A DNA stretch of 12,791 nt from Desulfobacula sp. (lineage in GTDB: Bacteria > Desulfobacterota > Desulfobacteria > Desulfobacterales > Desulfobacteraceae), in the NCBI RefSeq assembly GCF_021107415.1, contig NZ_JAIOSW010000197.1, positions 1-12,791 of the forward strand. Reading direction: 5' to 3'. Made by a program: the position numbers and the translations under genes. The notes beneath the pieces were generated by a model. It was not told the origin of the DNA. It did no database searches and saw only the letters and a list, made by a program, of their open reading frames with translations. Shown piece after piece: positions 1-7,096 of the stretch; position 1 is the first letter of the stretch; the number at the start of each line of letters is the position of its first letter.

Positions 1-642
1 CATGGCAATTCGTTGAGCGACATTAAAAATTTCAGGAATATCATGACTCACAATTACAGCAGTAAATCCAAATTTTTCCTGATACTCCTGAATCATTGAG
101 TGTACAATTTTCTTTCTTATCGGGTCAAGGCCGGTTGTCGGTTCATCAAACAGGACAATCTTCGGATCAGTCACAAGCGCCCTGGCAAGGGCAACCCTTT
201 TTCGCATACCACCGGAAAGCTGTGCAGGAAATTTTTCCTGGATACCGGTTAAACTCAATTGTTGCATTCGCTTAAAAACTTTTTCGTTTACCTGATCTTT
301 AGAAAAATCTGAATTTTCAACTAAGGGTAATGCAATATTATCGTATATGTTCATAAAATCAAACAATGCATTATCCTGAAACATATAGCTCAATTGCTTT
401 TGAAAAGATCTCCTGACTTTCTTTGGCAGTTGATGAAACGGTTTCCCCTGAACAAGGATTTGCCCTGAATCCGGCTGAATAAGGTCGATAATATGCTTTA
501 ACAATACGGATTTACCCGTACCGCTTTTTCCAATGACAGCAATAATCTCGCCTTTGTAAATTGACAAATTAAGACCTTTTAAAACATGATAGGTTCCAAA
601 ACTTTTCGTAACATCAACAAATTGTATGAAAGGGACAGCCAT
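1..642 (-). CDS. mlaF: MlaF-type ABC transporter ATP-binding protein (3' end outside window)
   Basis: Cytoplasmic ATPase of an Mla/MCE phospholipid transporter, which powers lipid movement between the inner and outer membranes of Gram-negative bacteria together with the permease encoded just upstream. The 214 visible residues read without interruption from an ATG at 640-642. They contain Walker A GKSGTGKS (38-45), Q-loop Q89 in MFQDNALF, the signature LSGGM (142-146), Walker B ending in DE at 166-167, a D-loop TGLD (170-173) and the switch histidine H200 in SHD. The MFQDNALFD stretch and SGGMRKRVALARAL are typical of MlaF rather than other importers. Family members are about 250-270 residues, so roughly 40-55 C-terminal residues lie beyond base 1. 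Only 3 bp separate it from the mlaE stop. No strong Shine-Dalgarno is visible, so translation is probably coupled to mlaE. An MCE-domain mlaD gene would be expected further left. Confidence 0.93.
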   Translation of the reverse strand, partial: MAVPFIQFVDVTKSFGTYHVLKGLNLSIYKGEIIAVIGKSGTGKSVLLKHIIDLIQPDSGQILVQGKPFHQLPKKVRRSFQKQLSYMFQDNALFDFMNIYDNIALPLVENSDFSKDQVNEKVFKRMQQLSLTGIQEKFPAQLSGGMRKRVALARALVTDPKIVLFDEPTTGLDPIRKKIVHSMIQEYQEKFGFTAVIVSHDIPEIFNVAQRIAM

Positions 643-645
643 GCT

Positions 646-1431
646 TTAAACCAAAAAAAATGTGATGATATAATCAGAAATAAAGACAAAGATACAGGAT
701 TGAACAACTGCATTTGTCGTCGACAAACTAACACCTCTAGCACCAAAACCACTGGTCAGATGAGTATAATACCCACGAGAACAGCATATCGTGGTGGAAA
801 GAACAGCAAAGGCAGCGGCTTTATAAAACCCTCCGGTAATGTCCTGCATTTGAACACTTCTAATAACAGTGTCCATGTAAACATATGGATTGATGTCAAG
901 CATGATTGATGCGGAAACAAATCCGCCAAAAATGCCAACAACATTAAAGAGTGCTGTCAGCAATGGAAAACTGATAACAGCAGCAATAAGCCTTGGTGTA
1001 AATATAAATCTGACAGGATTTATATGCATGGTTTTAAGGGCATCAATTTGTTCGGATATTCTCATGACACCGATTTCAGCTGCCATGGCAGACCCTGCCC
1101 TTGCCGTGATCATAATCGCTGTAAAAACAGGGCCTAGTTCTCGTATCAAGGTCAAAGCGACTGCAGACCCCAGCGCCGCTTCTGAGCCGAATTCGATCAA
1201 AGAATAGTATCCCTGAAGCCCTAAAACCATTCCCGTAAAAAGTCCGGTTAAAACAATAACAAAAATAGATTTGGCTCCAATAAACCAGGTGTGATCAACA
1301 ATTTTAGTGAATTGAAATGGCGGGACAAAAAGATTCACCACCCCTCTTAAGAAAAAAAGAATGATTCGCCCAAGGGATTCCAGCAATTTTAAGATTATTT
1401 TGCCAAGTTTTTCAATGGATTCAATTAACAT
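646..1431 (-). CDS. mlaE: MlaE-type ABC transporter permease
   Basis: Inner-membrane permease of the Mla/MCE lipid transporter and partner of the ATPase encoded next to it. The 261 residues match the usual MlaE length of about 260. An amphipathic N-terminal segment (1-30) precedes several hydrophobic helices. The family hallmark is at residues 95-130: LTLIRELGPVFTAIM, then ARAGSAMAAEIGVMRISEQIDAL, the cytoplasmic coupling region. The C-terminal part GARGVSLSTTNAVVQS followed by a final helix is also typical. It is the first gene of a leftward operon, mlaE-mlaF; E. coli has the order mlaF-mlaE, whereas mlaE first is, as I recall it, common in Desulfobacterota. The ATG start is chosen because it begins the amphipathic helix; the region upstream has only a weak GAGA ribosome-binding sequence. 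The domain call is firm. The substrate (phospholipid, hopanoid or similar) is inferred from the family. Confidence 0.93.
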   Translation of the reverse strand: MLIESIEKLGKIILKLLESLGRIILFFLRGVVNLFVPPFQFTKIVDHTWFIGAKSIFVIVLTGLFTGMVLGLQGYYSLIEFGSEAALGSAVALTLIRELGPVFTAIMITARAGSAMAAEIGVMRISEQIDALKTMHINPVRFIFTPRLIAAVISFPLLTALFNVVGIFGGFVSASIMLDINPYVYMDTVIRSVQMQDITGGFYKAAAFAVLSTTICCSRGYYTHLTSGFGARGVSLSTTNAVVQSCIFVFISDYIITFFLV

Positions 1432-1439
1432 ATTGTCTC

Positions 1440-1468
1440 TATATAGCTTCTATATTGAAAAAATTCAA
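1440..1468 (-). promoter_or_regulatory. Possible mlaE promoter overlapped by two inverted repeats
   Basis: On the minus strand TTGAAT (1463-1468) and TATATA (1440-1445) are 17 bp apart, an acceptable sigma-70 pair. The -10 ends only 8 bp before the mlaE ATG, so the transcript would be almost leaderless, which weakens the call. Two perfect small inverted repeats sit on it: ATATAG-CTT-CTATAT (1441-1455) and TTGAA-AAAA-TTCAA (1455-1468). In such AT-rich DNA these may be chance. Confidence 0.3.
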
Positions 1469-1515
1469 GATTCTAATAATTTTAGGTTTTTATCGTTTTA
1501 CAACAACCGCGGATA

Positions 1516-1563
1516 TTACGTGAATTAGAGATTGACACGTATATAAAAAAAAGATACGTATAA
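1516..1563 (+). promoter_or_regulatory. Three ACGT-centred sites with exact 19-bp period (candidate operator)
   Basis: ACGT occurs at 1518-1521, 1537-1540 and 1556-1559, exactly 19 bp apart each time, in the contexts TTACGTGA, ACACGTAT and ATACGTAT. The third is a perfect 8-bp palindrome. The second overlaps the -35 and the third the -10 of the promoter for the downstream gene pair. That is where a repressor would bind. The RHH protein encoded at 1610 is the obvious candidate ligand; this is inference. Confidence 0.5.
1532..1562 (+). promoter_or_regulatory. Likely promoter of the RHH-activase unit
   Basis: A perfect -35 consensus TTGACA lies at 1532-1537. The best -10 candidates are TACGTA at 1555-1560 (17-bp spacer) or CGTATA at 1557-1562 (19 bp), both imperfect, so the promoter may be weak or regulated. 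It leaves a leader of about 40 nt before the ATG at 1610. Confidence 0.5.
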
Positions 1564-1583
1564 GGGCAACAGGCGATAAAAAG

Positions 1584-1599
1584 TTATAACATTATAACA
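1584..1599 (+). repeat. Tandem 8-bp repeat TTATAACA x2 in the leader
   Basis: TTATAACA occurs twice head to tail (1584-1591 and 1592-1599), between the promoter and the AGGA ribosome-binding sequence (1599-1602) of the RHH gene, and abuts that ribosome-binding site. Tandem 8-bp boxes are the operator format of MetJ, an RHH repressor. It may be an autoregulatory site or simply an AT-rich coincidence. Confidence 0.45.
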
Positions 1600-1609
1600 G
1601 GATAGACAC

Positions 1610-2083
1610 ATGGCTCAGAAAATCACATTAAGCATTCCCGATTTGCTTCATGAAAAGTTAAAAGAATGGCGGACTTCTTTCAATTTTTCAAAAATGTTTC
1701 AAGATGCGCTAACAGAAGCTATTCAGAGAAAAGAGGAGTTTCAGAAACGGTTTTCAGAAGATTTTGATATGTCTGAAATTATCAAACGACTCAAACAGGA
1801 AAAACTTATCTGGGAAAAAAAATATTTCAAACTGGGTAAAGCAGAAGGTCTTCGATGGGCAAAAACCATACATTATGAAGATCTTTTATACGTATTGCAG
1901 TTTAATGATACGTATAAATTAATTTCTGATCCTAAAATGAATGAATACTTTGAGCAGATCTACCAGACAACTGATCTTGCAAAGTATTCAAACTCCAGTG
2001 CGGTTGATCATGAACAAATGTTTATAGATGGTTGGTTTAAAGGGGTTTTGGAATTCTGGAATCAGGTAAAGGAAAAAATATAA
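1610..2083 (+). CDS. RHH-type DNA-binding protein with an uncharacterised C-terminal region
   Basis: A 157-residue soluble protein I do not recognise by name. Residues 3-42 fit a ribbon-helix-helix fold: a short strand KITLSIP, a helix LLHEKLKEWRTSF, a turn with NFS, then a second helix KMFQDALTEAIQRKEE. Such proteins bind DNA as dimers by inserting the paired strand into the major groove, and many are autorepressors. Residues 43-75 are charged and helical. Residues 76-157 hold two similar segments, GKAEGLRWAKTIHYEDL (76-92) and FIDGWFKGVLEFW (138-150), whose role is unknown. The ATG at 1610 has AGGA 7 nt upstream. The gene ends 2 bp before the activase start, so the two are surely co-transcribed and probably translationally coupled. 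There is no toxin-like partner, which argues against an antitoxin. It is probably a regulator of the activase operon; the RHH call is from fold pattern only. Confidence 0.75.
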   Translation: MAQKITLSIPDLLHEKLKEWRTSFNFSKMFQDALTEAIQRKEEFQKRFSEDFDMSEIIKRLKQEKLIWEKKYFKLGKAEGLRWAKTIHYEDLLYVLQFNDTYKLISDPKMNEYFEQIYQTTDLAKYSNSSAVDHEQMFIDGWFKGVLEFWNQVKEKI

Positions 2084-2085
2084 TC

Positions 2086-5000
2086 ATGCAATCTTCATCT
2101 AATATTCTCGGTATTGATGTCGGCTCTGTCTCTATTCATATTGTGGTGCTAAGTGATGAAGGCAATATTATTCATACAGACACTTGTTATCATCATGGAG
2201 AAGTCAAACAATGTCTTTGTCAATTAATTAAAAATATTGATATAAACACCATAGGATACGTTTCAGTTACTGATGCTACGCCTTCTTTTATCAGGACAAA
2301 CCAGTCTTATGATGCGCAATTGACGATCATACGGGCCGCCAAATATTATCATAAAACATTTAATGCAATTTTACACATCGGCGGTGAAAAATTTTCATTG
2401 AGCCGTTTTGATGGGGATCACAATTATATCGGTGCTAAACACAATACATCCTGTGCTGCCGGTACAGGAAGTTTTCTTGATCAACAGGCCCGAAGATTAA
2501 ACCTTTTGGGAGGCTCCCGCGAACTGAGCCAAAAAGCCCTTTCAAATTCAAAAAAAATCCCTGATATTGCCACCCGTTGTGCAGTTTTTGCCAAAACAGA
2601 CCTTATCCATGCCCAGCAGGAAGGGTATGGCATTGAACAAATCTGCGATGGTCTTTGTAGTGGACTTGCAAAAAATATTTCCAACACTCTTTTTCAATAT
2701 AAACAGGTGGGTAAAAAAATTATTTTTTGCGGTGGTGTCTCTCAAAATCTATCGGTTAAAAATCATCTTGAAAAAATCACCGGCTATCAATTTATCATTG
2801 ATTCAAAATCAATATTCTATGATGCAACAGGAGCAGCGCTCTGCCTGTTTGATGACATTGTCAATAAGAAAAAAATTATAAAAAAAAGTTTTACATCAGT
2901 AAAAGATTTTTTTATATCATCAAAAAAAGAGGACATTCTGTCCTATCCTGAGTTAAAACTTAAGCTTTCGAAATATCCTGACTTTAAATGCTTTTCCTCC
3001 CATGTTGCCGAAGATGTTGAAGTCGATATTTATCAAAACCCCGCCTTAATCGAGACAAAACAAGGATATTTAGGCCTGGATGTAGGATCGACAAGTACCA
3101 AAAGTATCCTTGTGAATCAAGAAGGAATACCCATTGCCGGGTTTTATACAAAAACTGCATCACGGCCTGTGATGGCTGTTCAAAAAGTTTTCAAAGCCTG
3201 TGATCAATTTTTTAAAGCATATGATGTTCAAATCAAAATTAAAGGGTGTGGTACGACAGGATCCGGTCGAAGAATCAGCGGCAAAATCATAGGTGCGGAT
3301 ATCGAACCCGATGAAATTACTGCCCATGCAACAGCAGCAGTCAGTTTAAACAAAAACGTGGATACAATTATTGAAATCGGAGGACAGGATGCCAAATTTA
3401 CATTACTCAAAGACGGTATTGTCACCTCCTCAGTTATGAATACCGTATGTGCTGCGGGAACCGGAAGTTTTATAGAAGAACAGGCCTTAAAACTTGACTG
3501 CCCTTTATCTGAGTATTCTGAACGAACAGAAGGTGTCAGTTCTCCTGTGGCCAGCGACAGATGTACTGTTTTTATGGAGCGGGATATTAATTATTATTTT
3601 GCTCAAGGGTTTAAGAAAAATGAAATTCTTGCCTCGGTTTTACACTCTGTAAGAGATAACTACCTGACAAAAGTGGCCACTATCGGTAAAATAGGGAATT
3701 GTATTCTTTTCCAAGGGGCAACAGCCAGAAACAAGGCCCTTGTTGCGGCATTTGAGCAAAAATTAAATAAGCCCATTCATGTATCAAAATATTGCCATCT
3801 GACCGGTGCACTGGGTGTTGCCTTATTGTTGAAAGAAAAACAAATCAAGACATCCGATTTTAGAGGATTTGACTTATGGAAACAAGAGATTCCAATCCGT
3901 CAGGAAACCTGTGAATTATGCACAAACCACTGCAAACTGACCATTGCAGATATCGGGGGTCAAACCCTTGCATATGGTTTTTTGTGCGGCAGGGATTATC
4001 AGACAAAAAAAATGGTTCCAAATGAAAATACCTATAACCTGTTAAAAATCAGAAAACAAGCTGTTCAAAAATCTGAAAAACCCATCATTAAACATAATTT
4101 TACCATTGGTATTCCTCACGCACTTCATCTTTTTGAAGACTATGATTTCTGGACCCACTTTTTTTCCCGGCTGGGAATTAAAACAAAAACAAGTTTAAAC
4201 CTGAAGAATCCGGTGAAATTAGGAAAAGGTATTGCAAACGCAGAATTTTGTGCCCCTGTTATGGCCTTGCATGGGCATATTAAGTACCTGATGGATAAAG
4301 TGGATTATGTATTTCTGCCCTTTTATTTTGAAGAAAATCTTAAGAAAAAAGACAGGCGCAGACAGCATTGCTACTATACCCAATTTACGCCTTCAATCAT
4401 ATCCTGTCTTTCGGATATTGATAAAAACAAGTTGATATCACCGATTATAAAATATCTTTATACAAATTTTCATACCAAACTGGAATTATATAAGTCTTTA
4501 AAAAAAATATCTTCCAATTTTATGTTTTCATTTTTTGATATCTCAGCCGCATATGACAGTGCAGTTAAATTTAAAGAAAATTGTCAGTTAAATTATAAAG
4601 CCTTATATCAACAATATAAATCCAAAGATTCAGACATCAATGTTGTCCTTTTGGGCAGGCCCTACACCGTTTTGACCCAGACAATGAATAACAATATCCC
4701 ACAGCTTTTTGAAAATCTTGGCATAAAAACCTTTTTTCAGGATATGCTGGATTTTGAAACATGTAATTTTTCAGAAATTGACCCTTTGTTAAAAGAAATT
4801 CATTGGAAATATGTGGCACAAATTCTTAAAGCTGCGTATATTGCCGCCAACAGTGACCATCTTTACCCTGTCTATATCAGTTCCTTTAAATGTGCTCCGG
4901 ATTCATTCGGTATTGACTATTTCAAACAGATAATGGAAAGCTATAATAAACCCTATCTTGTATTGGAACTTGATGAACATGATTCCAGTGTGGGTTATGA

Positions 5001-6300
5001 AACAAGGGTTGAAGCAGCCGTACGTGCCTTTACAAATCATAACCATTCAAGCTCAAAAGGCAAAAAAGGTGATATTTCTCATCTTCATCCCAAATTTTTA
5101 TCAAAGATAGGCAGCAAAACCATTATTTTTCCAAACTGGGATTCATATACAGGCAGTCTGATTGTTTCAATATTAAAAAATGAAGGATTTCATACTCTTT
5201 TAATGGAAGAAACCCCTGAAACTTTGAAAAAAAGTATTCTGACAAATACGGGGCAATGCATTCCTTTAAATGCCGTGGCAGCAGGGTTTATTCATACCGT
5301 TGAAAAAAATAACCTTGATCCGGCAAATTGTGTACTATGGCTAAATTATTCGGAAATTGCCTGCAATATCAAGATGTATCCCTACCATATAAAAAAAATA
5401 CTTGAAAAAAACGGATGTGGCTTTGAAAAAGCTGAGATTTACAAAGGTGAACTTTCTTTATTTGATATTTCTTTTCTAACATCAACCAATGCATATTTTG
5501 CTTATATGTTTGGCGGATTATTAAGAAGCATTGGGTGCAAAATCAGACCCTATGAAATTAATAAAGGCCAGACAGATATAGTGCTTCAAAAAGCATTGAA
5601 TCTTCTGTGCAATTGTTTTGAAAAAGGGGAGTCCAAGGAAGAAGCATTAAAAAAAATAAGTGAGTTATTTTTAAAAATTGATACCCGAATGGAATCACGG
5701 CCTAAAGTTGGGATTTTTGGAGACCTTTATGCCAGAGACAATGATATTATAAATCAGGATTTGGTTCATTTTATTGAAGACAATGGTGGTGAAGTCATTA
5801 CAACACCCTATTACAAATATATGAAAATTATTGCCACCTCTTATTTTAAGAAATGGTTTAAGGAAGGAAAATATTTAAGTTTGATTTCATATGGGGCGCT
5901 TCTCGTAGCCATGCAGGCCATGGAAAAGAAATATTATAAATATTTTGAACCTTTTTTGAGTAAATCAGCATTTGAAGTAAAAGACTCATATGAAAATCTT
6001 CTTTCCGAATACGGTATCCTTCAGGAACATACCGGTGAGTCCATGGACAATATCTTAAAAATCCACCATATCATCAATGAATACCCTGATTTAAAGCTGC
6101 TGGTTCAAACCAATCCGGCTTTTTGTTGTCCCGGACTTGTTACAGAAGCAATGGCTCAAAAACTTGAAGCAAAAATTAATGTGCCCATTGTCAGTATTAC
6201 CTATGATGTTTCAGGTGGTAATAAGAATAAAGTGATTATCCCGTTTCTCAAGGATTCTGGCAGAAAGCATTATTCCCACAATTTGAAAGTTTCAGTCTGA
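2086..6300 (+). CDS. Acyl-CoA dehydratase activase/reductase fusion: two HgdC-type ATPase domains, DUF2229 and HgdB-like region
   Basis: A 1404-residue cytoplasmic iron-sulfur protein of the BadF/BadG/BcrA/HgdC superfamily. HgdC-type ATPases use ATP to push an electron to very low potential onto a partner reductase. ATPase domain 1 (about 7-265) has IDVGS (10-14), C123 in SCAAGTG and C165 in RCAVF. Domain 2 (about 328-590) has LDVGSTSTK (331-339), IGGQDAK (431-437), C455 in VCAAGTG, C493 in RCTVF and QGATARNKA (543-551). Next come four cysteines, C609, C612, C616 and C634, then a DUF2229-like region with AEFCAP (C722). The HgdB-like remainder has LGRPY (856-860), KCAPDS (C936), GQCIP (C1058), VGIFGD (1208-1213), FCCPG (1346-1350) and a typical SGGNKN end. 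Several very long homologues share this plan, but their substrate is unknown. Domain 1 looks degenerate: it has GGEK where domain 2 has GGQD. An AAAGGA sequence lies 12 nt before the ATG. Physiological reaction unassigned. Confidence 0.9.
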   Translation: MQSSSNILGIDVGSVSIHIVVLSDEGNIIHTDTCYHHGEVKQCLCQLIKNIDINTIGYVSVTDATPSFIRTNQSYDAQLTIIRAAKYYHKTFNAILHIGGEKFSLSRFDGDHNYIGAKHNTSCAAGTGSFLDQQARRLNLLGGSRELSQKALSNSKKIPDIATRCAVFAKTDLIHAQQEGYGIEQICDGLCSGLAKNISNTLFQYKQVGKKIIFCGGVSQNLSVKNHLEKITGYQFIIDSKSIFYDATGAALCLFDDIVNKKKIIKKSFTSVKDFFISSKKEDILSYPELKLKLSKYPDFKCFSSHVAEDVEVDIYQNPALIETKQGYLGLDVGSTSTKSILVNQEGIPIAGFYTKTASRPVMAVQKVFKACDQFFKAYDVQIKIKGCGTTGSGRRISGKIIGADIEPDEITAHATAAVSLNKNVDTIIEIGGQDAKFTLLKDGIVTSSVMNTVCAAGTGSFIEEQALKLDCPLSEYSERTEGVSSPVASDRCTVFMERDINYYFAQGFKKNEILASVLHSVRDNYLTKVATIGKIGNCILFQGATARNKALVAAFEQKLNKPIHVSKYCHLTGALGVALLLKEKQIKTSDFRGFDLWKQEIPIRQETCELCTNHCKLTIADIGGQTLAYGFLCGRDYQTKKMVPNENTYNLLKIRKQAVQKSEKPIIKHNFTIGIPHALHLFEDYDFWTHFFSRLGIKTKTSLNLKNPVKLGKGIANAEFCAPVMALHGHIKYLMDKVDYVFLPFYFEENLKKKDRRRQHCYYTQFTPSIISCLSDIDKNKLISPIIKYLYTNFHTKLELYKSLKKISSNFMFSFFDISAAYDSAVKFKENCQLNYKALYQQYKSKDSDINVVLLGRPYTVLTQTMNNNIPQLFENLGIKTFFQDMLDFETCNFSEIDPLLKEIHWKYVAQILKAAYIAANSDHLYPVYISSFKCAPDSFGIDYFKQIMESYNKPYLVLELDEHDSSVGYETRVEAAVRAFTNHNHSSSKGKKGDISHLHPKFLSKIGSKTIIFPNWDSYTGSLIVSILKNEGFHTLLMEETPETLKKSILTNTGQCIPLNAVAAGFIHTVEKNNLDPANCVLWLNYSEIACNIKMYPYHIKKILEKNGCGFEKAEIYKGELSLFDISFLTSTNAYFAYMFGGLLRSIGCKIRPYEINKGQTDIVLQKALNLLCNCFEKGESKEEALKKISELFLKIDTRMESRPKVGIFGDLYARDNDIINQDLVHFIEDNGGEVITTPYYKYMKIIATSYFKKWFKEGKYLSLISYGALLVAMQAMEKKYYKYFEPFLSKSAFEVKDSYENLLSEYGILQEHTGESMDNILKIHHIINEYPDLKLLVQTNPAFCCPGLVTEAMAQKLEAKINVPIVSITYDVSGGNKNKVIIPFLKDSGRKHYSHNLKVSV

Positions 6301-7094
6301 CGTTCACCCGGGAGATAGGGTTTGATATCAGGATATTTTTCTAAAAAAGAATTTTGGAAATCAATCCGTTTGACATTAAATCTGTTGTGACTATTAACAT
6401 CTCTGCGATATCTCAAATAGTATTCATCATAATTTCTAAAGTGCTCTTTGCTTTTAAGTTCTGTAATATTATAAAAATTGACATAGGTATATTTCAATAA
6501 GTCTTCAAAACTATCCAGATATTTTTGAAGGCTTTTATAATGTTGGGTAACATTTCTGTTATGATAGAATTGTTGAATATTAAACACCCAGTCAAGATCT
6601 TTTCTATCGAAAAAACTCTTATAATCTGAAGTATATTTCACAAGTTGTTGGATTGCTCTCTGATTTTCAGTCATGATATCTCTAAGGTGACCGATGAATT
6701 CAATTGTTTTTTTGATTTCATGAATCCTGGATTCTACCTTACTTAGATTTTCCAGCTTTATCAATGCGTGATCAAGTCTTGTGGTACTTTGCTTTAATTC
6801 TTCGGAAAGACGGATCATTTGTTGTGTTACAGGAGGCAAATGTGAATGTTTATTTTTTTCCATATAATTTGAATAAAGAAAAAATTCACCTATGGCAACT
6901 GCTGAAAAGGTGCTTAAAAAAATCATAAAAAGGATAACCCCGGACTCTTTTCGGGATTTAAAAATAAACCAGGGTGTTGTAACAGGGGCAAACAGGACCA
7001 TGATGGCCCACCATCGAGGTTGGTTTTTATTATAAGATTCATAGAGTATCAATGAAGCAAGAATTGTAACATAGACAAAGTATATATAGTACAA
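6270..7094 (-). CDS. Unrecognised membrane protein with three N-terminal helices and a coiled-coil cytoplasmic or periplasmic region
   Basis: A 274-residue protein of unknown function. Hydrophobic segments at about 1-18, 27-46 and 52-74 look like three membrane helices, with positive residues (KSRKES) between the second and third. Residues 88-155 are predicted helical and probably coiled coil (RLSEELKQSTTRLDHALIKLE and beyond). The rest is rich in Tyr, Asn and charged residues with no motif I know. The start is TTG at 7092-7094, supported by AAAGGTAG on the minus strand (7101-7108), 6 nt away. The gene begins 2 bp after the comEC stop, making it the last gene of murA-comEC. Its 3' end overlaps the activase end by 31 bp, tail to tail. 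No enzymatic residue pattern is visible. A role linked to ComEC is possible from position only. Confidence 0.75.
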   Translation of the reverse strand: MYYIYFVYVTILASLILYESYNKNQPRWWAIMVLFAPVTTPWFIFKSRKESGVILFMIFLSTFSAVAIGEFFLYSNYMEKNKHSHLPPVTQQMIRLSEELKQSTTRLDHALIKLENLSKVESRIHEIKKTIEFIGHLRDIMTENQRAIQQLVKYTSDYKSFFDRKDLDWVFNIQQFYHNRNVTQHYKSLQKYLDSFEDLLKYTYVNFYNITELKSKEHFRNYDEYYLRYRRDVNSHNRFNVKRIDFQNSFLEKYPDIKPYLPGERQTETFKLWE

Positions 7095-7096
7095 TA

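Noticed and set aside
586..1207. Open frames on the plus strand opposite mlaE and the start of mlaF
   Set aside because: They lie antisense to well-conserved MlaE/MlaF coding sequence and their products have low-complexity, non-family-like composition.
1610..2083. Antitoxin of a toxin-antitoxin pair, suggested by the RHH N-terminus and the 2-bp spacing to the next gene
   Set aside because: The downstream partner is a 1404-residue metabolic ATPase, not a small toxin, and the protein is longer than a typical RHH antitoxin.
2880..2887. Run of eight A in the linker between ATPase domains 1 and 2, where slippage in either direction meets a stop soon (2900-2902 or 2949-2951) and would give a domain-1-only protein
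   Set aside because: Similar A-runs occur elsewhere in the same gene (for example at 4500-4507), as expected in AT-rich DNA. No stimulatory structure is evident.
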